64,000 nt of DNA from Proteobacteria bacterium HN_bin10 (GTDB lineage: Bacteria; Pseudomonadota; Alphaproteobacteria; Caulobacterales; Aquidulcibacteraceae). The stretch covers positions 1 through 64,000 of the forward strand of contig LWDN01000022.1 of NCBI GenBank assembly GCA_002083515.1. The letters are read 5' to 3'. Positions 40,641-50,049 of this stretch are shown in pieces. The notes under the pieces were generated by a model. That model saw nothing but the letters and a program-made list of their open reading frames with translations. It was not told where the DNA came from and did not search any database. Made by a program: the position numbers and the translations under genes. Within the stretch, counting starts at the first letter, position 1, and every line of letters starts with the position of its first letter.

Positions 40641-42902
40641 ATGGCGGGTCCGGCAAGCGTCGGCGGGTCGCGGATTCTCCTGCGCAAGTTGCGGGAGATC
40701 ATGGAGGCCGGGGGCGAGGCGCAGCAGCGTCTGGATCGCCTCGTCGCCATGGTCGCGTCGACCATGGTTGCGGACGTGTGCTCGATCTATCTCAAGCGCG
40801 GCGACGTCCACGAACTGTTCGCCACTCAAGGGCTGAAGCCGGAAGCCGTCCATCGCACCACGCTGAAGCTGGGAGAGGGGCTGGTCGGACTCGTCGCCGA
40901 GCAAGCCGCGCCGCTCAATCTGGCCGATGCGCCCCATCATGAGCGCTTCTCGTACCGGCCGGAAACCGGGGAGGACCCGTTCAGTTCGTTCCTGGGCGTG
41001 CCGATCGTGCGTTCGGAGCGCACGTTCGGCGTGCTGGTGGTGCAAAACCGCGCCGCGCGGCTCTACGGCGAAGACGAGGTCGAAGCGCTGCAGACCATCG
41101 CCATGGTGCTGGCGGAGATGGTGGCGTCCGGCGCCTTCGGCGATCTCACGGGCCTCGCTGAAGTTGAAGCGCTGCCGAGTAAGCCGGAACTCATAGCCGG
41201 CAAATCGTTTTCCGATGGCATCTGCATCGGGGTCGCGGTGTTGCATGAGCCGCACGCGCCGCTCGGGCGCGTCATCGCCGACGATCCGGTGCGGGAAGAG
41301 GCTAGGCTTGACGAAGCGTTGGCGCATGTCCGCCGCTCGTTGGCGGAGATGCTCGAAGGCGATCCCGGCCGCATCTCCGGCGTCTCGCGCGAGGTGCTTG
41401 AAACGTTCTTGATGCTGGCGAACGATCCCAGCTGGGAAGTGAAGTTGAAGCTGGGCGTGCGCGCCGGTCTCTCCGCCGACGCGGCGGTGGAGCGCGTGCG
41501 CGGCGAACACCGGGCCAAGTTCAACGCCACTCGCGACCAATATCTGCGCGAACGGCTGCACGATCTGGAAGATCTCGACAACCGGCTCCTGCGCGCGCTT
41601 GCGGGCGTGCAGGGCGGCGCCGGGCAAACCCTGCCTGACGACGCTGTGTTGATCGCGCGCGAACTCGGGCCTGCGGAATTGTTGGATTACGGTTCGCGGC
41701 TCAAGGGCGTGGCGCTGGAGGAAGGCGCGAACACCGCCCACGCCGCCATCGTCGCGCGCGCGCTGGGCATACCCATGGTCGGCGCGCTGCACGGACTGCT
41801 CTCGCGCGTCGAAGCCGGCGACCGTATCGTGCTCGACGGTGAGCGCGGCGAGGTGCGGCTGCGGCCGGAACAGGCGTTCGTCCACACCTACAAGCAGCGC
41901 ATCAATTTGCGTTCTGCGCGTGCGGAGGAGTTCGCACGGCTGCGCGGCGTTCCGCCGGTCACCCAGGATGGGGAGCGGGTGACGCTGCTTCTGAACGCGG
42001 GTCTGGCGCTCGACGTTCACCACCTGGATGAAGCGGGCGCGGAGGGCATCGGTCTCTTCCGCACGGAATTCCAATTCATGGTGTCGGAAACTCTGCCGCG
42101 TCTGGAGAGCCAGACCATGCTTTACCGCGATGTGCTTGAGGCGGCGGGCGCGCGCCCTGTGACGTTCAGGACGCTCGACCTCGGCGGCGACAAGGTGTTG
42201 CCGTATGTCGCCGCCGAGCGCGAGGAGAACCCGGCGCTCGGCTGGCGCGCCATCCGCATTGGCCTCGATCGTCCGGCGCTGCTCCGCTATCAGCTGCGCG
42301 CGCTGATCAGCGCTGCGTCAAACCGGCGTTTGCGGGTGATGTTTCCGCTGGTGACGACGGTGAGTGAGTTCGATGCGGCGCGGGCGCTCGTGGATCGCGA
42401 ACTGGATTGGTGCCGGCAGAACGGGCGGACCCCGCCATCCATCGTCGAAGTGGGGGTCATGGTGGAGTCGCCGGCGCTGGCGTTTTCGATCGGCGACCTC
42501 AAGGGCCGGGCTGACTTCATCTCGATCGGGACCAATGACTTGATGCAGTACTTCTTCGCCGCCGATCGCGGCAATCAGCGCGTGTCCGACCGCTACGACG
42601 TCCTGAGCGCACCCGCATTGCGGCTCTTGAAGCGCATCCGCGATGACGCCGATGCGGCGGGCTTGCAGGTCTCCATCTGCGGGGAGGCGGCGGGGCGCCC
42701 GCTCGAGGCGATGACGTTCGTAGCGCTGGGGTTCCGGCGCCTCTCGATGCCGGCTTCAGGCATCGGGCCGGTGAAGCGGCTGATCCTCTCGATGGAGGCA
42801 CATGCGACCGCAGATGCGGTCGCCCGCCTCATGAGCCGCAATCGGCCCTCGATCCGAAATGAACTCACAGAATTTGCCCGCGCCGAAGGCTATGCGCTGT
42901 AG
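40641..42902 (+). CDS. ptsP: PEP-protein phosphotransferase of the nitrogen PTS (EI-Ntr)
   Basis: 753 residues: an N-terminal GAF domain (about 20-160) then the enzyme I fold (175-750). The phospho-accepting His is H367 in ANTAHAAIVARALGIP, where the residue before His is Ala instead of the common Ser. The PEP-site motif is EGIGLFRTEFQF, with CGE in VSICGEAAGRPLEAM. EI-Ntr phosphorylates NPr in response to glutamine through GAF. Thirty bases after lysC, probable co-transcription. Confidence 0.94.
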   Translation: MAGPASVGGSRILLRKLREIMEAGGEAQQRLDRLVAMVASTMVADVCSIYLKRGDVHELFATQGLKPEAVHRTTLKLGEGLVGLVAEQAAPLNLADAPHHERFSYRPETGEDPFSSFLGVPIVRSERTFGVLVVQNRAARLYGEDEVEALQTIAMVLAEMVASGAFGDLTGLAEVEALPSKPELIAGKSFSDGICIGVAVLHEPHAPLGRVIADDPVREEARLDEALAHVRRSLAEMLEGDPGRISGVSREVLETFLMLANDPSWEVKLKLGVRAGLSADAAVERVRGEHRAKFNATRDQYLRERLHDLEDLDNRLLRALAGVQGGAGQTLPDDAVLIARELGPAELLDYGSRLKGVALEEGANTAHAAIVARALGIPMVGALHGLLSRVEAGDRIVLDGERGEVRLRPEQAFVHTYKQRINLRSARAEEFARLRGVPPVTQDGERVTLLLNAGLALDVHHLDEAGAEGIGLFRTEFQFMVSETLPRLESQTMLYRDVLEAAGARPVTFRTLDLGGDKVLPYVAAEREENPALGWRAIRIGLDRPALLRYQLRALISAASNRRLRVMFPLVTTVSEFDAARALVDRELDWCRQNGRTPPSIVEVGVMVESPALAFSIGDLKGRADFISIGTNDLMQYFFAADRGNQRVSDRYDVLSAPALRLLKRIRDDADAAGLQVSICGEAAGRPLEAMTFVALGFRRLSMPASGIGPVKRLILSMEAHATADAVARLMSRNRPSIRNELTEFARAEGYAL

Positions 42903-43011
42903 CGCGTGCGTACGCCGCGTTGAGCTATGCTTGATTCGTGATTAGGCTTTCTCGCTGGCGCAAAATTTGCCTTTGTGAACGTAGGGTCTCGCAGGAGGGA
43001 CCAAACCGCTG

Positions 43012-43839
43012 ATGCTGCAACCCGTGCCCACCGATCCGCCCGCGACCGAACCGGTCGATGCGCGAGCGCAACGGCAGACGCCGCGTCCGCCGCCGCCGGA
43101 GCTGGATAGCGCTTGGCGCGCGGGGCGGAAGCTCGCGGAAGCGCGCCGCCAGCGGGGCTGGAGCCTGGACGAGGTTGCCGACCGCATCCGGGTGAGGAAG
43201 GAATTCCTCGAGGCGCTCGAGGCGATGAACGTCAAGCTGTTGCCGGGCAAGGCCTACGCGCTCGCGTTCCTGCGCTCGTACGCCCGCGAACTGGGCATCG
43301 AAGAGAAGGCCATCGTCGACCAGTTTCAGGACGAGTGCGCGCTGACGCGTGAAGACGCGTCCAAGCCGATACGCAACCCCACCTCCAAACCACGGCAGCG
43401 GCCGCCTTGGGCGGCGGCGGCGGTTCTGGTGGCCATTGCCGCCGGGTTCGTCGGCTGGCGGGCGCTCGATTCTCAACTGAAGGCGGACGGCGAGCAGATT
43501 GTGGCGAGCGACGCCGTTGGCCAAGCGCCGGTTGCGCCGGGTCCGGCCGCGCCGGCGCGCCGGGTGGTCGAGATACGCGCGTTGGCTGACGCCTGGCTGG
43601 AGACCCGCGGCCCTGACGGTACGGTTTTCCTGTCTCGAACGCTGCGCGCAGGCGATGTCTACCGTCCCGATCCTAGCCCGGGCTGGACGCTCCACGCGCG
43701 CGATGGCGGCGCCTTCGAGGTTTACGTGAATGGCGCCTCGGCCGGGCTCCTGGGCACGGCGGGCATGCCTGTCTTGGGACGCTCGATAGACGAGGTCCGG
43801 CCGATCACCCAAGCTGAAGCGCCCTTGCCGCGGAGCTAA
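43012..43839 (+). CDS. rodZ: RodZ-like helix-turn-helix membrane protein
   Basis: 275 residues. The cytoplasmic N-terminus has an HTH (about 35-100: AWRAGRKLAEARRQRGWSL, RVRKEFLEALEAMN), a basic linker and one transmembrane helix near 131-148. A periplasmic DUF4115-type domain follows (WLETRGPDGTVFLSRTL). RodZ links MreB to the cell-wall elongation machinery. Ribosome-binding site GGAGGG precedes the ATG. Cofactor genes (mreB) are not in this window. Confidence 0.85.
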   Translation: MLQPVPTDPPATEPVDARAQRQTPRPPPPELDSAWRAGRKLAEARRQRGWSLDEVADRIRVRKEFLEALEAMNVKLLPGKAYALAFLRSYARELGIEEKAIVDQFQDECALTREDASKPIRNPTSKPRQRPPWAAAAVLVAIAAGFVGWRALDSQLKADGEQIVASDAVGQAPVAPGPAAPARRVVEIRALADAWLETRGPDGTVFLSRTLRAGDVYRPDPSPGWTLHARDGGAFEVYVNGASAGLLGTAGMPVLGRSIDEVRPITQAEAPLPRS

Positions 43840-43908
43840 GGCCGCAGCCGGCAGGGCTGTTAGGGGCCGGCGCCGCACGCTATCTCCCAGGCTGAAGGGA
43901 TCAGTCCA

Positions 43909-45030
43909 ATGGACGGCGCAACCGCCGACCTGCACCACCTCCGGCCATGGCGCCGGATCGAACGCCGCCGCTCGCGGAAGATTCGCGTGGGCGCCGTCGA
44001 GGTTGGCGGGGATGCGCCGATCTCCGTGCAATCGATGACCAACACGGTCACCGCCGATGCTAAGGCGACGATCGCTCAGATCCGACAGCTGGAAGACGCC
44101 GGCGCCGACATCGTCCGGGTGTCGTGCCCCGATGAGGCCTCGACCGCCGCCTTCGCGCAGATTGCGCGCGAAGCGAAGATTCCGCTGGTCGCCGATATTC
44201 ACTTTCACTATCGCCGCGCCATCGAAGCGGCGGCGGCGGGCGCTGCCTGCCTTCGGATCAATCCCGGCAATATCGGCAACGCGCAACGCGTGAGGGACGT
44301 AGTGCAGGCGGCCAAGGACCATGGCTGCGCCATACGCATCGGCGTCAATGCCGGTTCGCTTGAGCAGCACTTGCTGGAGAAGTACGGCGAGCCGTGTCCC
44401 GAGGCGATGGTCGAGAGCGCGCTCTATCACGCGGCCCTACTCGAAGAGCACGACTTCAAAGAATACAAGATCAGCGTGAAGGCGTCGGACGTGTTCTTGA
44501 CCGCCGCCGCCTATCAGGCGCTTGCGGAGGCCACCGACGCGCCGCTGCATCTGGGCGTCACCGAGGCAGGCGCGCAGCGGGCGGGCACAGTCAAATCATC
44601 TATCGCTATGGGGTCTTTGCTGTGGGCCGGCATCGGCGACACGATCCGTGTCTCGCTTGCCGCCGATCCGGTCGAAGAAATCAAGGTCGGCCACGATCTG
44701 CTCAAATCGCTCGGATTGCGGCAGCGCGGGGTCACCATCATCGCGTGCCCATCCTGCGCGCGGCAGGGCTTCAACGTGATCGCCACGGTGGATGAGTTGG
44801 AGAAACGTCTCGCCCACATCGCCGAACCGATCACGCTCTCCATCATCGGTTGCGTCGTGAACGGACCGGGCGAGGCGCTGATGACCGACCTCGGCTTCAC
44901 CGGCGGCGGCAAGGGCGCCGGCATGATGTATGTGGCCGGCAAGGCCGATCACAAGGTCGACAATGGCGAGATGATCGATCACATCGTGGACTTGGTGGAG
45001 GAACGGGCGAAGGGAATGCGCAAGAAATGA
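43909..45030 (+). CDS. ispG: 4-hydroxy-3-methylbut-2-enyl-diphosphate synthase IspG
   Basis: A 373-residue Fe-S enzyme of the MEP isoprenoid pathway. The cluster ligands are C280 and C283 (CPSCARQGF) and C315 (IGCVVNGPGEA), with E322 as the fourth ligand. It also has the barrel motif VQSMTNTVTADAKAT. Needs the suf system encoded later in the window. A short frame overlaps its stop codon. Confidence 0.95.
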   Translation: MDGATADLHHLRPWRRIERRRSRKIRVGAVEVGGDAPISVQSMTNTVTADAKATIAQIRQLEDAGADIVRVSCPDEASTAAFAQIAREAKIPLVADIHFHYRRAIEAAAAGAACLRINPGNIGNAQRVRDVVQAAKDHGCAIRIGVNAGSLEQHLLEKYGEPCPEAMVESALYHAALLEEHDFKEYKISVKASDVFLTAAAYQALAEATDAPLHLGVTEAGAQRAGTVKSSIAMGSLLWAGIGDTIRVSLAADPVEEIKVGHDLLKSLGLRQRGVTIIACPSCARQGFNVIATVDELEKRLAHIAEPITLSIIGCVVNGPGEALMTDLGFTGGGKGAGMMYVAGKADHKVDNGEMIDHIVDLVEERAKGMRKK

Positions 45031-45152
45031 GTTTTGCCGGCGCTCCCGCCTTTGGGCCGACGCCCGATGGGCGTTGCATGCTCAACTTCACCTCACGAGC
45101 AGTCGCTGAGCAAATTCTTGAGCGGCTGGATTGCCTGGCCGATGGGGCGTGA
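45027..45152 (+). CDS. Possible short protein coupled to ispG
   Basis: 41 residues starting ATGA over the ispG stop: MSFAGAPAFGPTPDGRCML and then FTSRAVAEQILERLDCL. Two cysteines. The coupled start supports translation, but the small size and lack of known relatives leave it uncertain. Confidence 0.35.
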   Translation: MSFAGAPAFGPTPDGRCMLNFTSRAVAEQILERLDCLADGA

Positions 45153-45173
45153 CGCCATTCGCACGGCGGCCGC

Positions 45174-45755
45174 TCAGCCCTCCACGTCCCCCATCCGCAG
45201 TTTCACGCCTCCCAGCAGCAAAGGCGCGAGTGTTTCTGTGGGGCCGTGCTCGGTTTCCGACGCATATCGTCCCTTAAGCGGATCGGCGTATCGGTGCGTG
45301 ACGAGCGTTTGCGCATTCACGACCCAATAATCGCGCACGCCGTGGCGGGCATAGAGATGGGCCTTGCGGCCGCGGTCTTTCTTCAACGATTTGTCCGCGA
45401 CTTCGATCACCAGTAGCGCGTCAGGCCCCCGCAGCAGGTGAGCCTCCACTTGGCGCGGGTACACAATGATGTCGGGAACGGTGAAATCGCCGTCCGGCTC
45501 GACATAGAAGCTTGGCTCGCTATCGATCCAGTAGGAACGGTCGAGTTGGCGGTAGAGCTGGTCGAGCAGCCACCTTTTCACCCGCATGTGCGGTGGATTA
45601 TGCACCATCATCTCGAGGATCTCCCCGTCGATCACTTCGTAACGGCGCTCATCGTCGAGAATGCCGGCGTCGAGCATGGCGCGCACGTCGGAGGCGGTGA
45701 AGCGGACGCGATCCTCGCCGTCCTGCGGCGGACCGGGGGCAAGCGTGTCGGCCAT
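45174..45755 (-). CDS. Uma2-family (DUF820) putative endonuclease
   Basis: 193 residues of the Uma2/DUF820 family, a restriction-endonuclease-like fold. The likely active site includes the IDGEILEMM, DFTVPDIIVYP, LLVIEVADKSLKKDRGRK stretches giving the Asp-Glu-x-Lys set (D, E, K). These genes are common in GC-rich bacteria and often mobile; no adjacent partner suggests its job. It is convergent with the short frame after ispG. Confidence 0.85.
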   Translation of the reverse strand: MADTLAPGPPQDGEDRVRFTASDVRAMLDAGILDDERRYEVIDGEILEMMVHNPPHMRVKRWLLDQLYRQLDRSYWIDSEPSFYVEPDGDFTVPDIIVYPRQVEAHLLRGPDALLVIEVADKSLKKDRGRKAHLYARHGVRDYWVVNAQTLVTHRYADPLKGRYASETEHGPTETLAPLLLGGVKLRMGDVEG

Positions 45756-45888
45756 GACCCGAGTTTATCATGCCGGCCTGTGGCGCGCCACTTGGAGTTC
45801 TGCGCCCGTCAGCGCAGGCGGCGGTTGAAGGGGCTGTGGCCCGTCGACAAGCTCGATCTGATCGCCCATATGGGGCGCAGGAGGCGCC

Positions 45889-46305
45889 ATGCTGCAGCAG
45901 CACCTGCAGGAGACCTACGAGTATCTGTTCGATACCGCGCACCTCGCCCTCAAAGAGGGCGGGTCGTTCGCGCCGTTCGGCGCAGGCATCCGCAAGACCG
46001 GCGAGCAAATCCACACCAATGTCGATTTGCCGATCGATCGCTCGGCGCCGCAGGATCACATCTCCGGGCTCATCGCCGGGTTTCGGCTCGATGAGCAGGA
46101 GAACGGCCTGATTGCCGCGGGCTTGGTGTTCGACGGCCGCTCCAGCGCCGATGACGCGGCGGCGCTCTGCTTCCACATCGAGGGCGCCAACGGGCGCGCG
46201 GTCGAGGTCATCGTTCCCTACGAGCGCCGCACGGCGGACCAGATCGCCTTCGCCACGCCGCAAATCTCGGAAGTCGAGCCCGAGATTTTTTCGAGCGTCA
46301 TGTAG
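45889..46305 (+). CDS. Hypothetical protein upstream of prfA
   Basis: 138 residues with a good ribosome-binding site (CAGGAGGCGCC before ATG). MLQQHLQETYEYLFDTAHLALKEG starts a helical part followed by a beta-rich segment (DRSAPQDHISGLIAGFRL and PYERRTADQIAFATPQ). No family recognised. Ends three bases before prfA. The same-strand, near-contiguous layout suggests co-transcription with the release factor. Confidence 0.65.
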   Translation: MLQQHLQETYEYLFDTAHLALKEGGSFAPFGAGIRKTGEQIHTNVDLPIDRSAPQDHISGLIAGFRLDEQENGLIAAGLVFDGRSSADDAAALCFHIEGANGRAVEVIVPYERRTADQIAFATPQISEVEPEIFSSVM

Positions 46306-46308
46306 CTC

Positions 46309-47394
46309 ATGTCAGCGTACGACAGATTGGAACGGCGCCTGTCGCAGGCGGTCGATCGCTTCGAGCGTATAGAAGCGCGGCTTGCGGCCGCCACCGACGG
46401 CGCTGAGATCGTCAAGCTCGGGCAGGAGCACGCCGAGTTGCGGCCGCTCGTGGACGCGGTTGCAGCTGTTCGCGCGGCGCGCGCCGAGATGGCCAATCTC
46501 GAAGCGATGATGAAGGATGGCGACAAAGAGATGGCCGCCCTCGCCGAAGAAGAGATGTCGGCATTGCGGGATCGCTTGCCGCAGCTGGAGCAATCGGCGT
46601 TGCTGTTGCTGGCGCCGAAGGACAAGGACGAAAGCGCCTCCGCGATCCTGGAAGTTCGCGCCGGAACCGGCGGCGACGAGGCGGCGCTGTTCGCCGGCGA
46701 TCTGCTGCGCATGTATCAGCGCTACGCCGGCGTGCGCCGCTGGAAGTTCGAGTTGGAAGCACTTTCGGACACGGGGCTCGGCGGCGTCAAGGAAGCCGTC
46801 GCCAGCGTCACCGGCGCCGGCGTGTTCGGGCGTCTGAAGTTCGAGAGCGGCGTCCATCGCGTGCAGCGCGTGCCGGAAACCGAAGCGGGCGGACGCATCC
46901 ACACCTCCGCCGCGACGGTTGCGGTGCTGCCCCAACCCGAGGGCGACGTCGACATCGTCGTCGAAGACAAGGACATTCGCATCGACACCATGCGCGCGTC
47001 CGGCGCGGGCGGCCAGCACGTCAACAAGACCGACTCCGCCGTGCGCATCACACACCTGCCGACGGGTATTGTCGTCGTGGCGCAAGAAAAGTCCCAGCAT
47101 CAGAACCGCGCCAACGCCATGAAGGTGCTGAAGGCAAAGCTCTACGACGCCGAGCGCGAGAGAATCGCCGCCGAACGGGCGGCGGAGCGCAAGGGGCAGG
47201 TGGGCTCAGGCGACCGCAGCGAACGCATCCGCACCTACAATTTTCCGCAAGGACGAGTGACCGACCATCGCATCAACCTCACCGTCTACAATCTGCCCGA
47301 AGTGCTGCACGGGCCTGGGCTCGACCCCATCCTCGATGCCCTCGCTGCTGAAGAACAGGCGCAGAAGCTGGCGGCGCTAGAGGAGGAGACGTGA
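46309..47394 (+). CDS. prfA: Peptide chain release factor 1
   Basis: 361 residues; recognises UAA/UAG. The codon-reading P-x-T is P189-E-T191 (RVPETEAGGRIHTS), and the catalytic GGQ is at 234-236 (SGAGGQHVNKT), the Gln being the target of PrmC. It sits directly before prmC in an overlapping pair (GTG of prmC overlaps the prfA TGA), the normal arrangement. Confidence 0.96.
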   Translation: MSAYDRLERRLSQAVDRFERIEARLAAATDGAEIVKLGQEHAELRPLVDAVAAVRAARAEMANLEAMMKDGDKEMAALAEEEMSALRDRLPQLEQSALLLLAPKDKDESASAILEVRAGTGGDEAALFAGDLLRMYQRYAGVRRWKFELEALSDTGLGGVKEAVASVTGAGVFGRLKFESGVHRVQRVPETEAGGRIHTSAATVAVLPQPEGDVDIVVEDKDIRIDTMRASGAGGQHVNKTDSAVRITHLPTGIVVVAQEKSQHQNRANAMKVLKAKLYDAERERIAAERAAERKGQVGSGDRSERIRTYNFPQGRVTDHRINLTVYNLPEVLHGPGLDPILDALAAEEQAQKLAALEEET

Positions 47395-48281
47395 GCGCTA
47401 GCCTCGTCACCCTCTGGACCGACGTTCGAAAAAGGCTTGAGGCCGCAGGTGTGGATACGCCGGTGTTGGATGCGCGCCTGCTGATCGAAGCGGGGGCCGG
47501 CGTCACGCGGCTTGAGATCGTCACCGATCCGCGTCGCTCGGTTACGATGGCGCAGATCGAGGCGGTCGATGTCCTGACGCGGCGTCGCGAAGCGCGCGAG
47601 CCGGTCAGTCACATCGTCGGCCACAAACACTTCTGGACGTTCGACCTCAATGTGAACGCCGATGTGTTGACGCCGAGGCCGGAAACCGAGTTCGTCGTTG
47701 AAGCCGGATTACAGGCGCTGCTTCCAGCCGAGGGCGCCTTTCGGATTTTGGATCTTGGCGCCGGTTCAGGCGCGATCGTGCTGGCGCTCTTGCGCGAGCG
47801 TCAGAATGCCACCGCGCTTGCCGTCGATGCGAGCGAGGCGGCGCTGGAGATTGTGCGTGAAAACGCGGAGCGGCTTGGCGTTGCCGATCGCTTGGATGTG
47901 CGCCAGGGCGACTGGAGCAAGGGGATCGATGAGCGCTTCGATCTTGTGGTCTCGAACCCCCCCTACATTCGGACCGCGGATATCGACGGCCTGGCGCCCG
48001 AGGTCGCGCGGTACGAACCGCGCCTCGCGCTGGACGGCGGAGCGGACGGGCTGGACGCCTACCGGGCCATCACCGTGGATTTGCCGCGCTTGATCAGGCC
48101 GGGCGGCTGGTTCGCCCTTGAAGTGGGGCAGGACCAGGCCGATGCGGTGACGGCGATGGCGGCGGCGGCGGGACTCTCCACAACCGAGCCCAGGCGCGAC
48201 CTCGCCGGTATTCCCCGCGTCGTTGTGGGCCATGGCGCCGGCCTGGAAAAAGCACTTGGAGAGGGGCGGGCGACGCACTAG
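47391..48281 (+). CDS. prmC: Release factor glutamine methyltransferase PrmC
   Basis: 296 residues; methylates the GGQ glutamine of RF1 and RF2. SAM motif ILDLGAGSGAIVLALL (119-134) and the glutamine-binding NPPYIR (189-194). The N-terminal domain (VLDARLLIEAGAG) binds the release factor. GTG start overlapping prfA. A structured intergenic region with a terminator-like hairpin follows. Confidence 0.95.
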   Translation: MSASLVTLWTDVRKRLEAAGVDTPVLDARLLIEAGAGVTRLEIVTDPRRSVTMAQIEAVDVLTRRREAREPVSHIVGHKHFWTFDLNVNADVLTPRPETEFVVEAGLQALLPAEGAFRILDLGAGSGAIVLALLRERQNATALAVDASEAALEIVRENAERLGVADRLDVRQGDWSKGIDERFDLVVSNPPYIRTADIDGLAPEVARYEPRLALDGGADGLDAYRAITVDLPRLIRPGGWFALEVGQDQADAVTAMAAAAGLSTTEPRRDLAGIPRVVVGHGAGLEKALGEGRATH

Positions 48282-48296
48282 ACTCCAGAACGGAAT

Positions 48297-48438
48297 CGAC
48301 GGCGGGGGCTTGCCGTCGGGTTCCGCGGACTGGGCAGGCGTTGCGTGCGCCGCCAGCGATTTCCTCAGGAAGAGGTTCTTTGCAGCGCGAGGCGCTGCTT
48401 GGCACGGCCCGAAGCTCAAAGGCGAGCGGGGCTTTTTT
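48297..48438 (+). promoter_or_regulatory. Structured prmC-DUF4167 intergenic region with terminator-like end
   Basis: Three hairpins: CGACGGC (48297-48303)/GCCGTCG (48312-48318); GCAGCGC (48382-48388)/GCGCTGC (48392-48398); and GCCC-GCTC (48407-48417)/GAGC-GGGC (48424-48432) followed by TTTTTT (48433-48438). The last resembles an intrinsic terminator. The stretch may simply end prmC or may form a 5' leader of the DUF4167 gene. Confidence 0.5.
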
Positions 48439-48522
48439 GTAGCGAGGCGCGATCCCGCCGGCAGGCCATCGGCCCTGGCGCGACAGCCCGAAATGGATCC
48501 AAAGCACAATGGTGAACATCCA

Positions 48523-49197
48523 ATGAAGCGTCAGCGGGGCCGCGGCCGTAAGCCGGGCGGCGGTGGTGGTTACCACAACAACCAGGGCGGCGGCGGTCAC
48601 CACCCGAACCGGTCGATCGACAGCAATGGTCCTGAGACGAAGGTCCGCGGCACCGCCTCATACATCAACGAGCGCTATCTCCAGCTCGCGCGCGACGCCG
48701 CTAGCTCGGGCGATCGGGTGTTGAGCGAGAATTATCTGCAGCACGCCGATCACTATTTCCGCCTCTGGCGTTCGATGCAGCCGGCGATGCCGGTCCAACC
48801 GCCTCAGCAGCACTTCAACGAAGGCGCCGATTATGACGGCGACGAGGAGCGCGTCGCCGAGGAGGGCGCGGACTCTGAGGAGATGGAGGCGCGCGCCGAA
48901 GGCGATGAACAGCCCGAGGGCGAGTACGCCCAACAGGAGGAACGCCAGCGCGAAGGCGGCGGAGATCGCGACGGCGAAGGAGGCCGGCGCCGCCGAGGCC
49001 GCAACCGCAATCGGTTCCGTCCCGATGGAGAGCGCAACTACGAATCGCGCGAGGGTGAAGAGCGCGGTGAGAACCGCGAGCCGCGTGAACAGCGCGAGCC
49101 ACGGCGCGAACGTCAACCGCGCGAAGAGCGAGAATCTGCCGGTCCTGAAGGGTTTTCGAGCGGGCCGAAGCCCGCCTTCCTGCGCAGCAGCGAATAG
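48523..49197 (+). CDS. DUF4167 domain protein
   Basis: 224 residues. The DUF4167 core is N-terminal: GPETKVRGTASYINERYLQL, SGDRVLSENYLQHADHYFRL (about 35-90). The rest is low-complexity, very acidic then Arg/Glu-rich (DGEGGRRRRGRNRNRF), typical of the family and suggestive of RNA binding (inference). ATG 48523 is preferred to 48493 because the alignment starts with MKRQRGRGRK. Often found after prmC in alphaproteobacteria. Confidence 0.88.
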   Translation: MKRQRGRGRKPGGGGGYHNNQGGGGHHPNRSIDSNGPETKVRGTASYINERYLQLARDAASSGDRVLSENYLQHADHYFRLWRSMQPAMPVQPPQQHFNEGADYDGDEERVAEEGADSEEMEARAEGDEQPEGEYAQQEERQREGGGDRDGEGGRRRRGRNRNRFRPDGERNYESREGEERGENREPREQREPRRERQPREERESAGPEGFSSGPKPAFLRSSE

Positions 49198-49203
49198 ACG
49201 GCG

Positions 49204-49893
49204 CTAGCGCCGGCCGGTCGTCGGCGGCCGCGGCGGTCCAGCCAGACGCCGCTCCAGATAAGCGCGCGCGTGGGCTTCGACTTCGGCGAGGTGATCTTCG
49301 CCGGGATCGCGGCCGCGGAAGAAATGGTCCGCGCCTTCGATCGAAGCGCTATCGACCTTGATGTTCTTTTGCGTGCGGATGCGGCTGATGACGCGTTCCA
49401 TGTCCTGAGCGGTCGTGACGCTGTCGCGCGTGCCGTAGATGATCACCCCGGACGCCGGGCATGGCGCCAGGAAAGAGAGATCGTAGTGATTGGCCGGCGG
49501 CGCCACCGCGATGAAGCCGTCAATCTCCGGGCGGCGCATGAGTAGTTGCAAGCCGATCCAGGCGCCGAACGAATAGCCGCCAACCCAGCACTGCTCGGCG
49601 TTGGGGTTCATGCTCTGCAGATAGTCCAAAGCGGATGCGGCGTCGGAAAGCTCGCCCATGCCGTTGTCGAAGATGCCCTGGCTGCGCCCGATGCCCCGGA
49701 AATTGAAGCGCAAAACGCCGAAGCCCTTTTCGGCAAAGAGCTTGTAGAGTTGCACCGTGACCCGGTCCTGCATCGAGCCGCCGGCGCGGGGATGGCCGTG
49801 GAGGATCAGCGCGATCGGGGCGCCTTCTTTCGAGGGCTCCTGGTAGCGGCCCTCAACACGCCCGGCGGCGCCTGGGAAAATCACTTCCGGCAT
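49204..49893 (-). CDS. Alpha/beta hydrolase
   Basis: 229 residues. MPEVIFPGAAGRVEGRYQ starts it; the nucleophile elbow is VGGYSFGAWIGL (G-x-S-x-G). ALILHGHPRAGG is the oxyanion strand and the Asp/His partners are in YGTRDSV and EGADHFF. Lacks a secretion signal. Probable esterase or similar; substrate unknown. ATG 49893 gives the standard N-terminus, even though the frame is open far upstream across iscR. Confidence 0.85.
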   Translation of the reverse strand: MPEVIFPGAAGRVEGRYQEPSKEGAPIALILHGHPRAGGSMQDRVTVQLYKLFAEKGFGVLRFNFRGIGRSQGIFDNGMGELSDAASALDYLQSMNPNAEQCWVGGYSFGAWIGLQLLMRRPEIDGFIAVAPPANHYDLSFLAPCPASGVIIYGTRDSVTTAQDMERVISRIRTQKNIKVDSASIEGADHFFRGRDPGEDHLAEVEAHARAYLERRLAGPPRPPTTGRR

Positions 49894-49937
49894 ATTCTGT
49901 CTTAGACCCCGATCTATCGCCCCTTCGCCCAGGGCAT

Positions 49938-49962
49938 ATTCTTGACCAAAACACTCAGGTAT
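49938..49962 (+). promoter_or_regulatory. IscR type-1 binding site
   Basis: The 25-base site from ATTCTTGACC to CTCAGGTAT matches the published E. coli type 1 IscR consensus at about 22 of 25 positions when aligned by eye, the differences lying in the third base and the two central flanking bases. It sits about 90 bases before the iscR ATG. IscR binding there would let [2Fe-2S]-IscR repress the suf operon. Confidence 0.7.
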
Positions 49963-50049
49963 CTTAGCTGAAGCCTTGACCTCGGTTCCCCCGAAGGCGG
50001 CGGCTCTAGCACGTCGAATTGGGGGCGCGCGAGGCAAAAGGGTAGACCC

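Noticed and set aside
48282..48522. SRP RNA, RNase P or 6S RNA in the prmC-DUF4167 gap
   Set aside because: None of the conserved core motifs of those RNAs is present.
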